DNA of 12,565 bases from contig CAMPET010000622.1 in the NCBI GenBank assembly GCA_946803715.1, forward strand, positions 1 to 12,565, in the 5' to 3' direction. This DNA is from Beroe ovata (Eukaryota > Ctenophora > Nuda > Beroida > Beroidae). Position numbers and translations under genes: made by a program. The notes below the pieces were generated by a model that had not been told where the DNA came from, ran no database searches, and saw nothing but the letters and a program-made list of their open reading frames with translations. Shown in pieces: positions 1 through 7,960 of this stretch; the stretch's first letter is position 1, and every line of letters begins with the position of its first letter.

Positions 1-4
1 TTTT

Positions 5-65
5 GGCGCTCTCACACCCTTCAGATGTGAGCACCGTGTATTGATCATGAAACGGGTGACTCACA
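5..65. repeat. Hairpin-forming dispersed block, copy 1
   Basis: This is the first of three near-identical copies of a block that begins GGCGCTCTC and ends GTGACTCACA (others at 967-1024 and 7900-7960). The right half can fold: TGTGAGCACC (26-35) pairs with GGTG (55-58) and CTCACA (60-65), leaving one bulged A and a 19-nt loop. A competing 6-bp hairpin uses CTCACA (11-16) and TGTGAG (26-31). Similarity to the other copies stops at 65. Function unknown. The other two copies lie next to the low-coordinate end of gag-element units, so this may mark the end of another unit lying left of the window. Confidence 0.8.
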
Positions 66-786
66 GGAAACAGGGACCGCGGGTTTCCAGACTCCGAGTT
101 GCAAGAGGGAACTTATCTGATTTTCAGGGTAAACAAGGGTTTAAGGATATTTGAGCCTTGAGGAGTGGTGTTTGGAACGGAAAGTGGGAAAAGAGCAGAG
201 AATATGAAACTCTGGTGTTTAAATAACAACCTCATCTCTATATTTAGCTGATGGACGTAATTTTTTTCAATTCATCCTCCGCTAGGAAAGCGATATGATA
301 ATATTGAAATATTTCCCAAATAAGTAGCGCTATCCGGGCACAAAATCAGAAGTTCTATACTTAGAACATTCCGGTCGACAGGATCAAATGTTTCACCAAG
401 TCACAACACACAAAAATTCCATATTTGTTGATATCCTGCTATAAATCACGGGCTTGACAAGCTCGGTATGAGAGTAGGACTTCCTTATTTGATCATGAAA
501 TATCCCCACAAGGGGGGGAGAGATATATCTTTATACCATACAAACGCGAATATATGATAACTACAGATCGTTATAAAATGTGCGCGTGACAACTTAAACC
601 ACCGGCAATCGTGATTTTTCGTTCATAAACAGCCAGAGCAAGTAGAAGAATCTGGGGCTAAAACTTATTTCAAAATATACGCATTATGGTCGATACCTTC
701 ATGGCTAACTTATCAATCTTCGATCTCCCAGGACAGTTACCAAGTAGTTACAAAGTGTATAACTACTGTGAACACGGCAATTACAC
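66..786. other. AT-rich sequence with no recognised gene
   Basis: No convincing reading frame, RNA gene or repeat was seen on either strand. It has no similarity to the gag-element units that I could see by eye. A short homopolymer of seven or more G (about 512-519) and scattered stop codons fit intergenic or intronic DNA. Confidence 0.6.
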
Positions 787-790
787 TTAC

Positions 791-896
791 CCCGCATGAA
801 AGAGGTGTCTCGTAGAAGACGGATGAGGTTGTCAGGTGGTAGAGTGCGCGCAGCAGTTTCCATGACAACTGTTCCTCCACGTGCCAGGATGAGCAT
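791..896 (-). CDS. Candidate coding exon ending in a strong 5' splice site
   Basis: Seen: on the minus strand an open stretch starts with ATG at 896 and reads MLILARGGTVVMETAARTLP, then PDNLIRLLRDTSFMR, and ends at CGGG|GTAAGT (exon end 791, intron from 790), a near-perfect donor site. The amino-acid pattern (LxxGGTxVxxxxxxxxPPxxLxxLL) looks more like real protein than chance translation. Upstream the same frame carries TGA two codons before the ATG and another TGA nine codons before that, so the exon must start here, be joined by an acceptor close to 897-908, or be a decayed copy. Inference: it recalls, from memory only, the repeated HEPN-like domain of invertebrate DZIP3-like proteins. No downstream exon was found. 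Treat as a lead. Confidence 0.25.
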
Positions 897-965
897 AAGT
901 CAGTCCTGCTCATCACTCTGTTCTCACCAGCACCCTGGATCATCAGTGACATCTGACAAGAGGGG

Positions 966-966
966 N
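966..966. other. Single N, probable assembly join 1
   Basis: The unknown base sits just inside the second hairpin block, whose first bases are missing compared with the copies at 5 and 7900. This suggests two contigs were placed next to each other at a repeat. Confidence 0.7.
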
Positions 967-1024
967 GCTCTCACACCCTTCAGATGTGAGCACCGTGTAT
1001 TGATCATGAAACGGGTGACTCACA
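967..1024. repeat. Hairpin-forming dispersed block, copy 2
   Basis: It matches 8-65 base for base as far as I can read it, and has the same 10-bp stem with one bulged A. It lies 50 bp before the low-coordinate end of gag unit A (1075), which would be the 3' side of that element on the minus strand. The 50-bp spacer differs from the spacer in copy 3 and contains a perfect 14-bp palindrome, GCAAAAATTTTTGC, at 1058-1071. Confidence 0.8.
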
Positions 1025-1128
1025 CATCATCAGCCCTAAAAGGTCCCTGGGGGGAGGGCAAAAATTTTTGCAGAACCCTTCACTCTGTTAGTAACATCTA
1101 AAATTAAGTATTATATAATCACTTTAAT

Positions 1129-1207
1129 ACTTGGTATAAGTGTCTTTTACTTGGTATAAGTCCATTAAAGTCCATCACTTGGTATAAGTCCATTACTTGG
1201 TATAAGT
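1129..1207. repeat. Spaced repeat of ACTTGGTATAAGT, four copies (unit A)
   Basis: Four exact copies of the 13-mer ACTTGGTATAAGT start at 1129, 1149, 1177 and 1195. The spacers are 7, 15 and 5 bp and resemble TCCATTA. The motif has short inverted ends (ACTT...AAGT). The same four-copy array occurs at 8267-8345 in unit C, the last copy having one change, so it belongs to the element and was not created locally. Confidence 0.85.
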
Positions 1208-1502
1208 CTATTAAACCAAATGTTTTTGGTTTGCTTCAATTGTTTAGTCTATTTTTCAATCATATGATGGTGCAGAGAAATCATACTTATAGTCCCATTA
1301 AGCTCATTTGCGCGTTGGAGCATTTTGGTGTGTTGGTACCTTGTGTAGATTGACTCATTTGCGCTTGTCTTCTAGGTTGTTCTGTGATCGAGCATATATG
1401 TGAGCACTCCTCTTTGTGTGGGAATGCGATGTATAGTGAGATTTATGTAGAAAGATTCACGTTGCAAGAAGCTGTATGAGAGTCGGAGCTGGATCAGGTG
1501 AA

Positions 1503-1560
1503 AACACTGCCAGATCATCTGTTATGCCCTCACATGATGGCATCGGAGCTGGCCAGTGTT
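1503..1560. repeat. Element stem-loop, unit A copy
   Basis: The outer arms AACACTG (1503-1509) and CCAGTGTT (1553-1560) enclose an inner palindrome at 1524-1543. In units B and C the inner palindrome is perfect; here it has one mismatch (ATGATGGCAT instead of ATGAGGGCAT). Confidence 0.6.
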
Positions 1561-2521
1561 AGACTACATGCCAGCGCATCTGTAACTCTGTAGGGTAAGA
1601 AGTTGTGAGTGTCTACCGATTTTCATCAAATGCTACTCATAGTCATACAGCCATCGCTATGCAGGATCTTGAAGTAGGGCAAGTGGAGGCTCCATGTTCG
1701 ACATCTATGATTATTTGCAAGTCTTTAGCTACCCTCGTGGTGCCGCAAGATCAGTCTTCAAAATGAACTTCAGCATCTCAGAATTAATTATTCGGAAAAA
1801 AAAAGAACATTTAAAACATTTCAGGAATTCCTATTTAAAATATTAACCCAAAAATTTGTAGTCCTTCAGAAAAGTTGAAAAATTTAATTTTAAAACGTTC
1901 TTCATGAATACCTAGTTATAAGTTAGGCTATGCTAATTACAAGGTAATCACTCCTCAATGATAGACCACAGTTGATGCAATTGTAATTAAGGAGCTCTCT
2001 TATTTTGGATTGTTGTTAGTTAAGTTTTTCAAGGTCTTACATGGATGTTTGTGAAATTAAAGTGACATGAAGTGAAGAGCTTCAAATAATTGATGATACT
2101 TTATCATTCTGGGGGAATAATGTAGTTAGTATTCATAAATGTTACATTAATAAAATGAATCACATAAGCTGATGTTACCATAATCTTGGTAATTGTAGGA
2201 GGCTGGGAGGAGAAAATGAATTCCATAAGCATGGATAAGAATGCAATTGATTGTGGTGATAAAATAAAGAATTAGATCAAATCTATGAAGTTTACATAGA
2301 ATCAAGTAACTCAACCCATGCTAAACAGTTCTAAAGTTGCAAATAAGGCCTAACATTCATTAAATATGCATATATCTTTTTTACTTTTATAATCGTTGTT
2401 TTCATTATTTTTGAAATGGTAATTGTACTGTTCTAGAGCATACATAGGTACTTCATTGTTTTCATCATAGTAGCACATCCTTTAACATCATTTTGCACTT
2501 CACAGTCCAATGGGAACCATA

Positions 2522-3195
2522 TTAGTATTCATATGAAGTGTCAGGCATATTATCTCTATCAACTTGCTTAATGACCAACTATTTGACCATATCAGTGAGG
2601 TTGTTCAACTTTGTGGCTGTGGTGTCGATATTAGCAATTTCCTCTTGATCCATGAAGTGGACTTGAGTGGGAGTGATCTTGGATGCTTCAAAGCAACTTT
2701 CAAGTTTTATGGCCAAATCCAGCAGTTCTTCAATAGATATATCAGAGTGCTCTCTAAGCCGTGCTGCTATCATAGGATAGTTAATGTTTTTGATGAACTC
2801 TTGACGCAATTTAGCGTCTCTGATTTCAGCTTGTTTCTGCTTTGGATAAGCTAGCTCACTCATTCGAGACAAGTCAATAAAATAGTCCATGACTTTTTCC
2901 GATTTGAGACGTTTTCTAGCTGCCATGTCCGTGATATGTTTTTCAGTGTTGTTAGCATCATATCCTTGCGACTTTTTCAGAATTTGGACTATCTCATCAT
3001 ACGATGGATTATCACGGAGATGTCGTGAAATGCCTCTTAATGAAGTGTCGTCTAGATGTGCAACAAGTAATGAACCTTTCATTTCTTGTGAGATTCGTAA
3101 TGTTTGGCGGTATGAGTTAAATCGTTGTAGGAAAATGAGCAGGTCAGAACCGTTAACGAAGGTTGGCAAGTGCTTAATGTACTGAACTGGCCTTA
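2522..3195 (-). pseudogene. gag: Gag capsid-like protein, unit A (truncated, one nonsense codon)
   Basis: The minus-strand frame reads through from the unit B boundary at 3195 (LRPVQYIKHLPTFVNGSDLL) to a TAG at 2579-2581. Aligned coding then continues 19 codons to the family stop at 2522. Recognisable capsid features in order: the start of the capsid N-terminal half (LPTFVNGSDLLIFLQRFNSY); an LLVAHLDDTSLRG segment; SYDEIVQILKK; a KSEKVMDYFIDLSRM helix; the LRQEFIKNINYPMIAARLRE segment typical of Ty3/Gypsy Gag (FINGLxxxxxRxxLR in relatives); and a SIEELLDLAIKLES helix. No CCHC zinc knuckle follows. Compared with unit B it lacks the N-terminal acidic/proline region, and a codon that is glutamate in B is lysine here, followed by a stop. 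It keeps the 11 nt that B has lost, so neither copy is intact. Family: Retrotrans_gag-like, inferred from motif order. Confidence 0.75.
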
Positions 3196-3281
3196 AATCA
3201 TATGATGGTGCAGAGAAATCATACTTATAGTCCCATTAAGCTGAATTGCGCGTTGGATCATTTTGGTGTGTTATAGTACCC

Positions 3282-3320
3282 TGTGTTGATTGACTGTGTA
3301 GATTGACTGTGTAGATTGAC
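3282..3320. repeat. Three tandem copies of TGTGTAGATTGAC (unit B)
   Basis: Perfectly abutting 13-bp units lie at 3282, 3295 and 3308; the first has TGTGTT. Unit C has the same three copies (8481-8519) while unit A has one (1342-1354), so the expansion marks the B/C subfamily. Confidence 0.85.
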
Positions 3321-3470
3321 TCATTTGCGCTTATCTTCTAGGTTGTTCTGTGATCGAGGATATATATATGAGCACTCCTCTTTGTGTGGGAATGCGATGT
3401 ATAGTGAGATTCATGTAGAAAGATCCACGTTGCAAGAAGCTGTATGAGAGTCGGAGCTAGATCAGGTGAA

Positions 3471-3528
3471 AACACTGCCAGATCATCTGTTATGCCCTCA
3501 CATGAGGGCATCGGAGCTGGCCAGTGTT
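3471..3528. repeat. Element stem-loop, unit B copy
   Basis: The outer arms AACACTG and CCAGTGTT flank a perfect inner inverted repeat, ATGCCCTCACATGAGGGCAT (3492-3511; 9-bp arms, 2-nt centre). It is identical in unit C at 8670-8727. It lies in the post-gag tract, where a packaging, termination or processing signal of a non-autonomous element would be possible; the role is not shown. Confidence 0.7.
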
Positions 3529-4511
3529 AGACTACATGCCAGCACATCTGTAACTCTGTAGGGTAAGAGGTTGTGAGTAGCTACCTATTTTCATCAAATG
3601 CTTCTCATAGTCATACAGTCATCGCTATGCAGGATCTTGAAGTAGGGCAAGTGGAGGCTCCATGTTCGACATCTATTCCATCTATGATCATTTGCAAGTC
3701 TTTAGCTACCCTCGTGGTGCCGCAAGATCAGTCTTCACTCTTCATAATGAACTTCAGCATCTCAGAATTAATTATTCGGAAAAATAGAACACTTAAAACA
3801 TTTCAGGAATTCCTATTTAAAATATTAACCCAACAATTTGTAGTCCTTCAGAAACGTTGAAGAATTTAATTTTTCATGAATAGTTGTTAGTTACTAACTA
3901 ACATAGCCTAACTAATAGTTAGGCTATGCTAATTACAAGGTAATCACTCCTCAATGATAGACCACAATTGATGCAATTAACGAGCTCTTTTATTTGGGAT
4001 TGCTGTCAGTTAAGTTTTTCAAGGTCTTACATGGACGTTTGTGAAATTGAAGTGGCGTGAAGTGAAGAGCTTCAAATAAGAGATGATAATTTATCATTCT
4101 GAGGGGAATAATGTAGCTAGTATTCATAAATGTTACATTAATAGGATGAATCACATAAGCTGATGTTACCATAATCTTGGTAATTGTAGGAGGCTGGGAG
4201 GAGAAAATGAATTCCATAAGCATGGATACGAATGCAATTGATTGTGGTGATAAAATAAAGAATTAGATCAAATCTATGAAATTTACATAGAATCAAGTAA
4301 CTCAACCCATGCTAAACAGTTGTAAAGTTGCAAATAAGGCCTAATATTCATAAAATATGCATATATTTTTTTACTTTTATAATCGTTGTTTTTATTATTT
4401 TTGAAATGGTAATTGTACTGTTCTAGAGCATACATAGGTACTACATTGTTTTCATCATAGTAGCACATCCTTTAACATCATTTTGCGCTTCACAGTCCAA
4501 TGGGAACCATA
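3529..4511. other. Post-gag non-coding tract of unit B
   Basis: This stretch of nearly 1 kb after the gag stop is shared with units A and C but lacks a conserved reading frame. Plus-strand 3573-3860 is open and similar in C (8772-9056), but it begins with GTG, and a 7-nt indel in unit A breaks it, so it is not called as a gene. Confidence 0.6.
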
Positions 4512-5364
4512 TTAGTATTCATATGAAGTGTCAGGTATATTATCTCTATCAACTTGCTTAATGACCAACTTTTCGACCATATCAGTGAGGTTGTTCAACT
4601 TTGTGGCTGTGGTGTCGATATTAGCAATTTCCTCTTGATCCATGAAGTGGACTTGAGTGGGAGTGATCTTGGATGCTTCAAAGCAACTTTCAAGTTTTAT
4701 GGCCAAATCCAGCAGTTCTTCAATAGATATATCAGAGTGCTCTCTAAGCCGTGCTGCTATCATAGGATAGTTAATGTTTTTGATGAACTCTTGACGCAAT
4801 TTAGCGTCTCTGATTTCAGCTTGTTTCTGCTTTGGATAAGCTAGCTCACTCATTCGAGACAAGTCAATAAAATAGTCCATGACTTTTTCCGATTTGAGAC
4901 GTTTCCTAGCTGCCATGTCCGTGATATGTTTTTCAGTATTGTTAGCATCATATCCTTGCGACTTTTTCAGAATTTGGACTATCTCATCATACGATGGATT
5001 ATCACGGAGATGTCGTGAAATGCCTCTTAATGAAGTGTCGTCTAAATGTGCAACAAGTAATGAATCTTTCATTTCGTAATGCTTGGCAGTATGAGTTAAA
5101 TCGTTGTAGGAAAATGAGCAGGTCAGAACCGTTTACGAAGGTTGGCAAGTGCTTAATGTACTGAACTGGCCTTGATACAAATGATTGCATTGGCTGGGGA
5201 GCATGCATCGGCGGCATCGGTGGTAGGAACTGTTGTGCTGGATCAACCAGAAGTGGTGCAGAAGCTTGTGACAGATCATCTTCTGACTCAGATTCATTTT
5301 CACTGTTCGGTTGGGAAGGTACCTGTGCCTCTGCCACCTGAGTCCTAGTTCTTGGATGAGGCAT
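4512..5364 (-). pseudogene. gag: Gag capsid-like protein, unit B (11-nt deletion frameshift)
   Basis: ATG at 5364 opens a protein starting MPHPRTRTQVAEAQVP, then an acidic serine/glutamate stretch (NSENESESEDD) and a proline/methionine-rich segment (FLPPMPPMHAPQPM), followed by the capsid-like domain. An 11-nt deletion between 5075 and 5076, relative to unit A (3086-3096, flanked by a TTC repeat), shifts the frame after residue ~96. The rest of the domain continues in another frame to TAA at 4512. Unshifted length would be about 287 residues, shorter than most Ty3/Gypsy Gag polyproteins, and no nucleocapsid zinc knuckle is present. Role in relatives: a structural Gag that forms the particle. 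The start is supported by the same ATG and leader in fragment D. Either a decayed element copy or a non-autonomous element supplied in trans. Confidence 0.75.
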
Positions 5365-5570
5365 TATATCCCTATAATTGAAATTCGAAAATGTAAAATT
5401 TTATATAATGATAGTACGAGTAATGTGCTAAACTGGAAGAATGTTGTCAATATGATAAGTCTGTGAGCGTAATCAGAATCTCATTGAGATGTTTGGTTGT
5501 TGTTTCCGTAGTGATATCGCTGTTAATTGTCCTGTGCGTCTTGTCGTGTATGTATTGGCTCATGAAGCAA
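5365..5570 (-). other. Leader upstream of gag, unit B
   Basis: AT-rich sequence immediately upstream of the gag ATG, cut by the N at 5571. It recurs at 5676-5881 with few changes. Just before the ATG the minus strand reads TATAGGGATATA (TATAGGGACATA in fragment D), which could be a start context or a 3' splice acceptor after a U-rich tract. Confidence 0.5.
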
Positions 5571-5571
5571 N
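5571..5571. other. Single N, probable assembly join 2
   Basis: The sequence on the left (5263-5570) and right (5574-5881) of this base are copies of each other at a constant offset of 311. This is what results when two allelic or paralogous contigs overlapping in a repeat are laid end to end. Confidence 0.8.
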
Positions 5572-5675
5572 GGAGCTTGTGACAGATCATCTTCTGACTC
5601 AGACTCATTTTTACTGTTAGGTTGGGAAGGTACCTGTGCCTCTGCCACCTGAGTCCTATTTCTTGGATGAGGCAT
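5572..5675 (-). pseudogene. gag: Gag N-terminal fragment, copy D
   Basis: Minus-strand ATG at 5675 opens MPHPRNRTQVAEAQVPSQP and continues with the same acidic segment as unit B (with K for E at one place) until the N. Only about 34 codons remain. The base changes relative to B are scattered and mostly keep the frame. It could be the missing 5' end of unit C's gag (9691-9778) if the blocks are out of order, or a fourth copy. Confidence 0.7.
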
Positions 5676-5881
5676 TATGTCCCTATAGTTGAAAATATAA
5701 AATATAAAATTTGATATAATGATAGTATGAGTAATATGCTAAACTGGAAGAATGTTGTCATTATGATAAGTCTGTGAGCGTAATGAGGATCTCATTGAGA
5801 TGTTTGGTTGTTGTTTCCGTAGTGATATTGCTGTTAAGTGTCCTGTGCGTCTTGTCGTGTATGTATTGGCTCATGAAGCAA
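5676..5881 (-). repeat. Leader copy D, repeat of 5365-5570
   Basis: It matches the unit B leader up to CATGAAGCAA and then continues as unique sequence. It gives the only view of what lies upstream of gag on the minus strand in this family. Confidence 0.8.
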
Positions 5882-7290
5882 TGTTTCCAAATCAAGGTGG
5901 ATTAATGTTGTGCACTACAATTATCCAGACCCGTACTGCATTGATCATCTCTACTAATACTCAGTTTGTGTGTGTGTTGTTCGATATTGAAAAATGAAAG
6001 TCCTTGTTGTCAGTAGATTATGTTTTATTAACTATCAATTTGATTAATGAGTTTTATCATCAGTATAAGTAGTTGTACCCGGGTAATTTGAAATTTATCC
6101 CTCATTATATTATCATACTGTGCCCTTCTATACCCGTATGTGGACCTCGGCTTCCTTAATCCCTCTCTTTCATTTTTAACACCCAATAAGTAAAAGCCGG
6201 AATATTTCATTTTATCATTTCCCTCAGTCAGTTATCTGGCTGGATGTTATGCCACGCATTACCGAAACTCTCTAAATAATGCCTCCAAAGAGTCCACATC
6301 TTCCGGCCCCTTTCCTTGCCGGGTATTATCATGTCTCACACCCATTCCCTGGTCGAGTTATTTTCGCTCAGGGTATTCATCATAACTATCTTTTATTCCT
6401 TATCTTCTCTTACGTGTACTTTATCTCCTATATAATTATATTACGACGTACTATGTCACACCAAGTCTTCTAGCGTACAACCAACTATGCTAGGCATCCC
6501 GAGAATTATTGTTTCATCCAGCTGGGAAATATATCAAATACTAATTAACCTTGTCGAATTATTAAATTGTTCATCATTTAAAATAGGAGTTCACTCCAAC
6601 CGGAGTGACGTAACTGACTGGTACTTGGTGCGTGGACGTGTTCAATTTAATTACTAACTGTCCAAACGTCCCGTGATCACAACACGTGATGACGGTTTAT
6701 TATTTCGTATTTTCCTAGTACACTCTTCTACTACAAGATATAGAAAATCATAAACAACTTATATATTACTGCGCAGTATGTGTATATCATATCAACATTT
6801 TCTTATCTATATCGTGGTGACGAATGAAGTGAACATGATTATGGTTTTGTGGTTGATGCAATGATAGTGTGGTTGAGGTGATGATGATTGAGTTCGAAAT
6901 CCTAGGATGTAATCTTTATGACGGAAAAACATAGGAAATACATAGGAAACAAGCAGAATAGTACAATATTATTCGGGTTATTAACAGAGAAATGTTCGCG
7001 ATCATACAAAGTCGTAGCTTGATATTATAGAATCTAGTCTAAATAAGTAGGCATTTACGTATGCGAGTTATTTAGTATCATGCTCCAAATGTGAGTTTCA
7101 AGATTTATAGGTATCTTTCGGAATTAGGAATTTCATTGAAATAGAACAGGATTTAGATTTACTGTCTACTTATTATCTATTGCGCTGGTTAGAAGTCGGA
7201 GAACAAACTCACATGATTTCAAGGCTCAAGTGGAGTCAATAGTTATACGACGATTTATTAGATGATAAAGAAATGAGTAGAATCGGACAT
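5882..7290. other. AT-rich sequence upstream of gag copy D, no gene seen
   Basis: No convincing coding region or RNA gene. Short open frames at 5800-5997, 6028-6210 and 6279-6473 have no recognisable motifs. A hairpin set lies at 6587-6608, and a TGACGTAA-like and a CACGTG motif lie near 6606-6613 and 6683-6688. If the gag elements are LTR-type, their 5' end may lie in this stretch, but no terminal repeat could be matched. Confidence 0.5.
6587..6608. repeat. Switchable hairpin followed by a TGACGTAA-like motif
   Basis: GGAGT (6587-6591), ACTCC (6593-6597) and GGAGTGA (6602-6608) allow two mutually exclusive hairpins; the longer is TCACTCC-AACC-GGAGTGA. It is followed directly by TGACGTAA, which resembles a bZIP binding site. 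Regulatory use is unproven. Confidence 0.35.
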
Positions 7291-7367
7291 TTAACTTCCC
7301 TGATTTTCGTGTGCTTCACAGTCACTAGATAGCTTTCCGTCAAACATCGAACAATAAACAATAACTA

Positions 7368-7631
7368 CTAAACCAAGTGAAGGGTTGTTGTTGGTGAATT
7401 TTGTTTTGACCAAGCCATTGAAATCCGGCCTCTCCCTGGATCTGAGCGTCCGCCTAGGCAGGGAGGAGTCCGAGTCCCAACTTCTGATCCTCCACGTCCG
7501 CAGAGTAAGAAATTTGTCGAACGAACTGGGCAATGCTGCCTTGCAGCACCATATAAAACATTCTCAACGCGTTTCCAAGTCATGTGACCCTGGGGTTCAT
7601 CCGGAGCCAATGATTCGGTGCAAAACCCCAA
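7368..7631 (-). other. Open minus-strand frame of unknown origin, possible old repeat copy
   Basis: An 87-codon frame starts with ATG at 7631 (MGFCTESLAPDEPQGHMTWK) and includes a Gly/Arg-rich stretch (CGRGGSEVGTRTPP). The region is clearly more GC-rich than its surroundings and a second frame (7291-7533) is also open, which fits a dispersed repeat or retroposon more than a gene. An inverted pair CTCCCTG/CAGGGAG lies at about 7432-7467. I do not recognise a protein family and no upstream regulatory signal is visible. Confidence 0.3.
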
Positions 7632-7718
7632 ACCTTATGACTAACTTGAGTCACATGATGTGAGCCGTGAGGTGCATGACATGTGATATGAAGTGGAGCA
7701 CGTGACAGTCTCCTAAGA

Positions 7719-7835
7719 TGCTTATCAGTGACAGGCCGACCATCTCCTATGAATCCTTAATACCTGTAACTGGAGGTGGAAACTGGGAGTGACATTTTTC
7801 CCTGATGCTCATTAGTGACAAGCCTACCATCGTCT
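7719..7835. repeat. 32-bp direct repeat, two copies
   Basis: GATGCTTATCAGTGACAGGC (from 7719) and GATGCTCATTAGTGACAAGC (from 7804) each continue into a CGACCATCTCCT/CTACCATCGTCT tail, 85 bp apart, about 80% alike. This is an old local duplication of unknown role. Confidence 0.65.
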
Positions 7836-7899
7836 AAATTAATGTCTCTTAAGTAAAGTGTGTGAGTTGAGATGACAGGTCGGTGTGTATCTTATTTCT

Positions 7900-7960
7900 G
7901 GCGCTCTCGCACCCTTCAGATGTGAGCACCGTGTACTGATCATGAAACCGGTGACTCACA
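7900..7960. repeat. Hairpin-forming dispersed block, copy 3
   Basis: Same block as 5-65 with four or five changes. Compared with copies 1 and 2, one change (AAACGGGTG to AAACCGGTG) adds a fifth G-C pair to the inner stem, while another (CTCACA to CTCGCA) breaks the competing 5' hairpin. The right stem therefore appears to be the favoured structure. It leads straight into the minisatellite. Confidence 0.8.

Larger units (their letters stand above)
1075..3195 (-). mobile_element. Gag-only retroelement, unit A (5'-truncated)
   Basis: This is a copy of a family also present as unit B (3196-5570) and unit C (8212-9778). Read on the minus strand it holds a gag reading frame (2522-3195) followed by about 1.3 kb of non-coding tract and then an AT-rich 3' part with a 13-bp repeat. 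The left end, from ACCCTTCACTCTG at 1075, is shared with unit C at 8212. The right end is abrupt: about 75-80 codons of the gag N terminus are missing, and unit B begins at 3196. A differs from B and C in having one copy of the TGTGTAGATTGAC motif instead of three and in several small deletions, so it belongs to a different subfamily. No protease, reverse transcriptase or integrase reading is present. The unit is inferred to be a non-autonomous LTR-type element. No LTR pair or primer-binding site could be proved. Confidence 0.65.
3196..5570 (-). mobile_element. Gag-only retroelement, unit B (most complete copy)
   Basis: This is the longest copy. On the minus strand: leader 5365-5570, gag 4512-5364, then a non-coding tract 3196-4511. 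It begins at AATCATATGATGG (3196), where units A and C (1258 and 8395) continue leftward into the 13-bp repeat region, so B lacks the last ~180 bp of the 3' end. The right end stops at the N at 5571, after which its last ~308 bp are repeated (5574-5881). B and C agree almost base for base and share three TGTGT(A/T)GATTGAC copies. The tract after gag contains only short unconvincing reading frames on the minus strand (3990-4223, 4283-4468). Confidence 0.65.

Noticed and set aside
949-960. ACATCTGACAAG shared with the palindrome arm at 12082-12093
   Set aside because: A 12-base match is expected by chance several times in a window of this size and the flanks do not match.
2564-3185. Plus-strand open frames at 2564-2854, 2889-3185, 4554-4844 and 4879-5079
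   Set aside because: They are antisense shadows of the gag coding region.
3600-3780. Minus-strand reading containing IDGIDVEHGAS as a degenerate retropepsin
   Set aside because: Only a few residues resemble the DTGAS motif, the catalytic Asp is absent, and stops lie on both sides.
3573-3860. Plus-strand open frame of 95 codons, also at 8772-9056, as a conserved gene antisense to the element
   Set aside because: Both begin with GTG, lie in the two most similar units where any frame would look conserved, and unit A has a 7-nt indel that breaks it.
6889-6903. GAGTTCGAAATCC as the B box of a tRNA gene or SINE
   Set aside because: No A box, no cloverleaf and no pairing acceptor stem in the preceding 80 bases.
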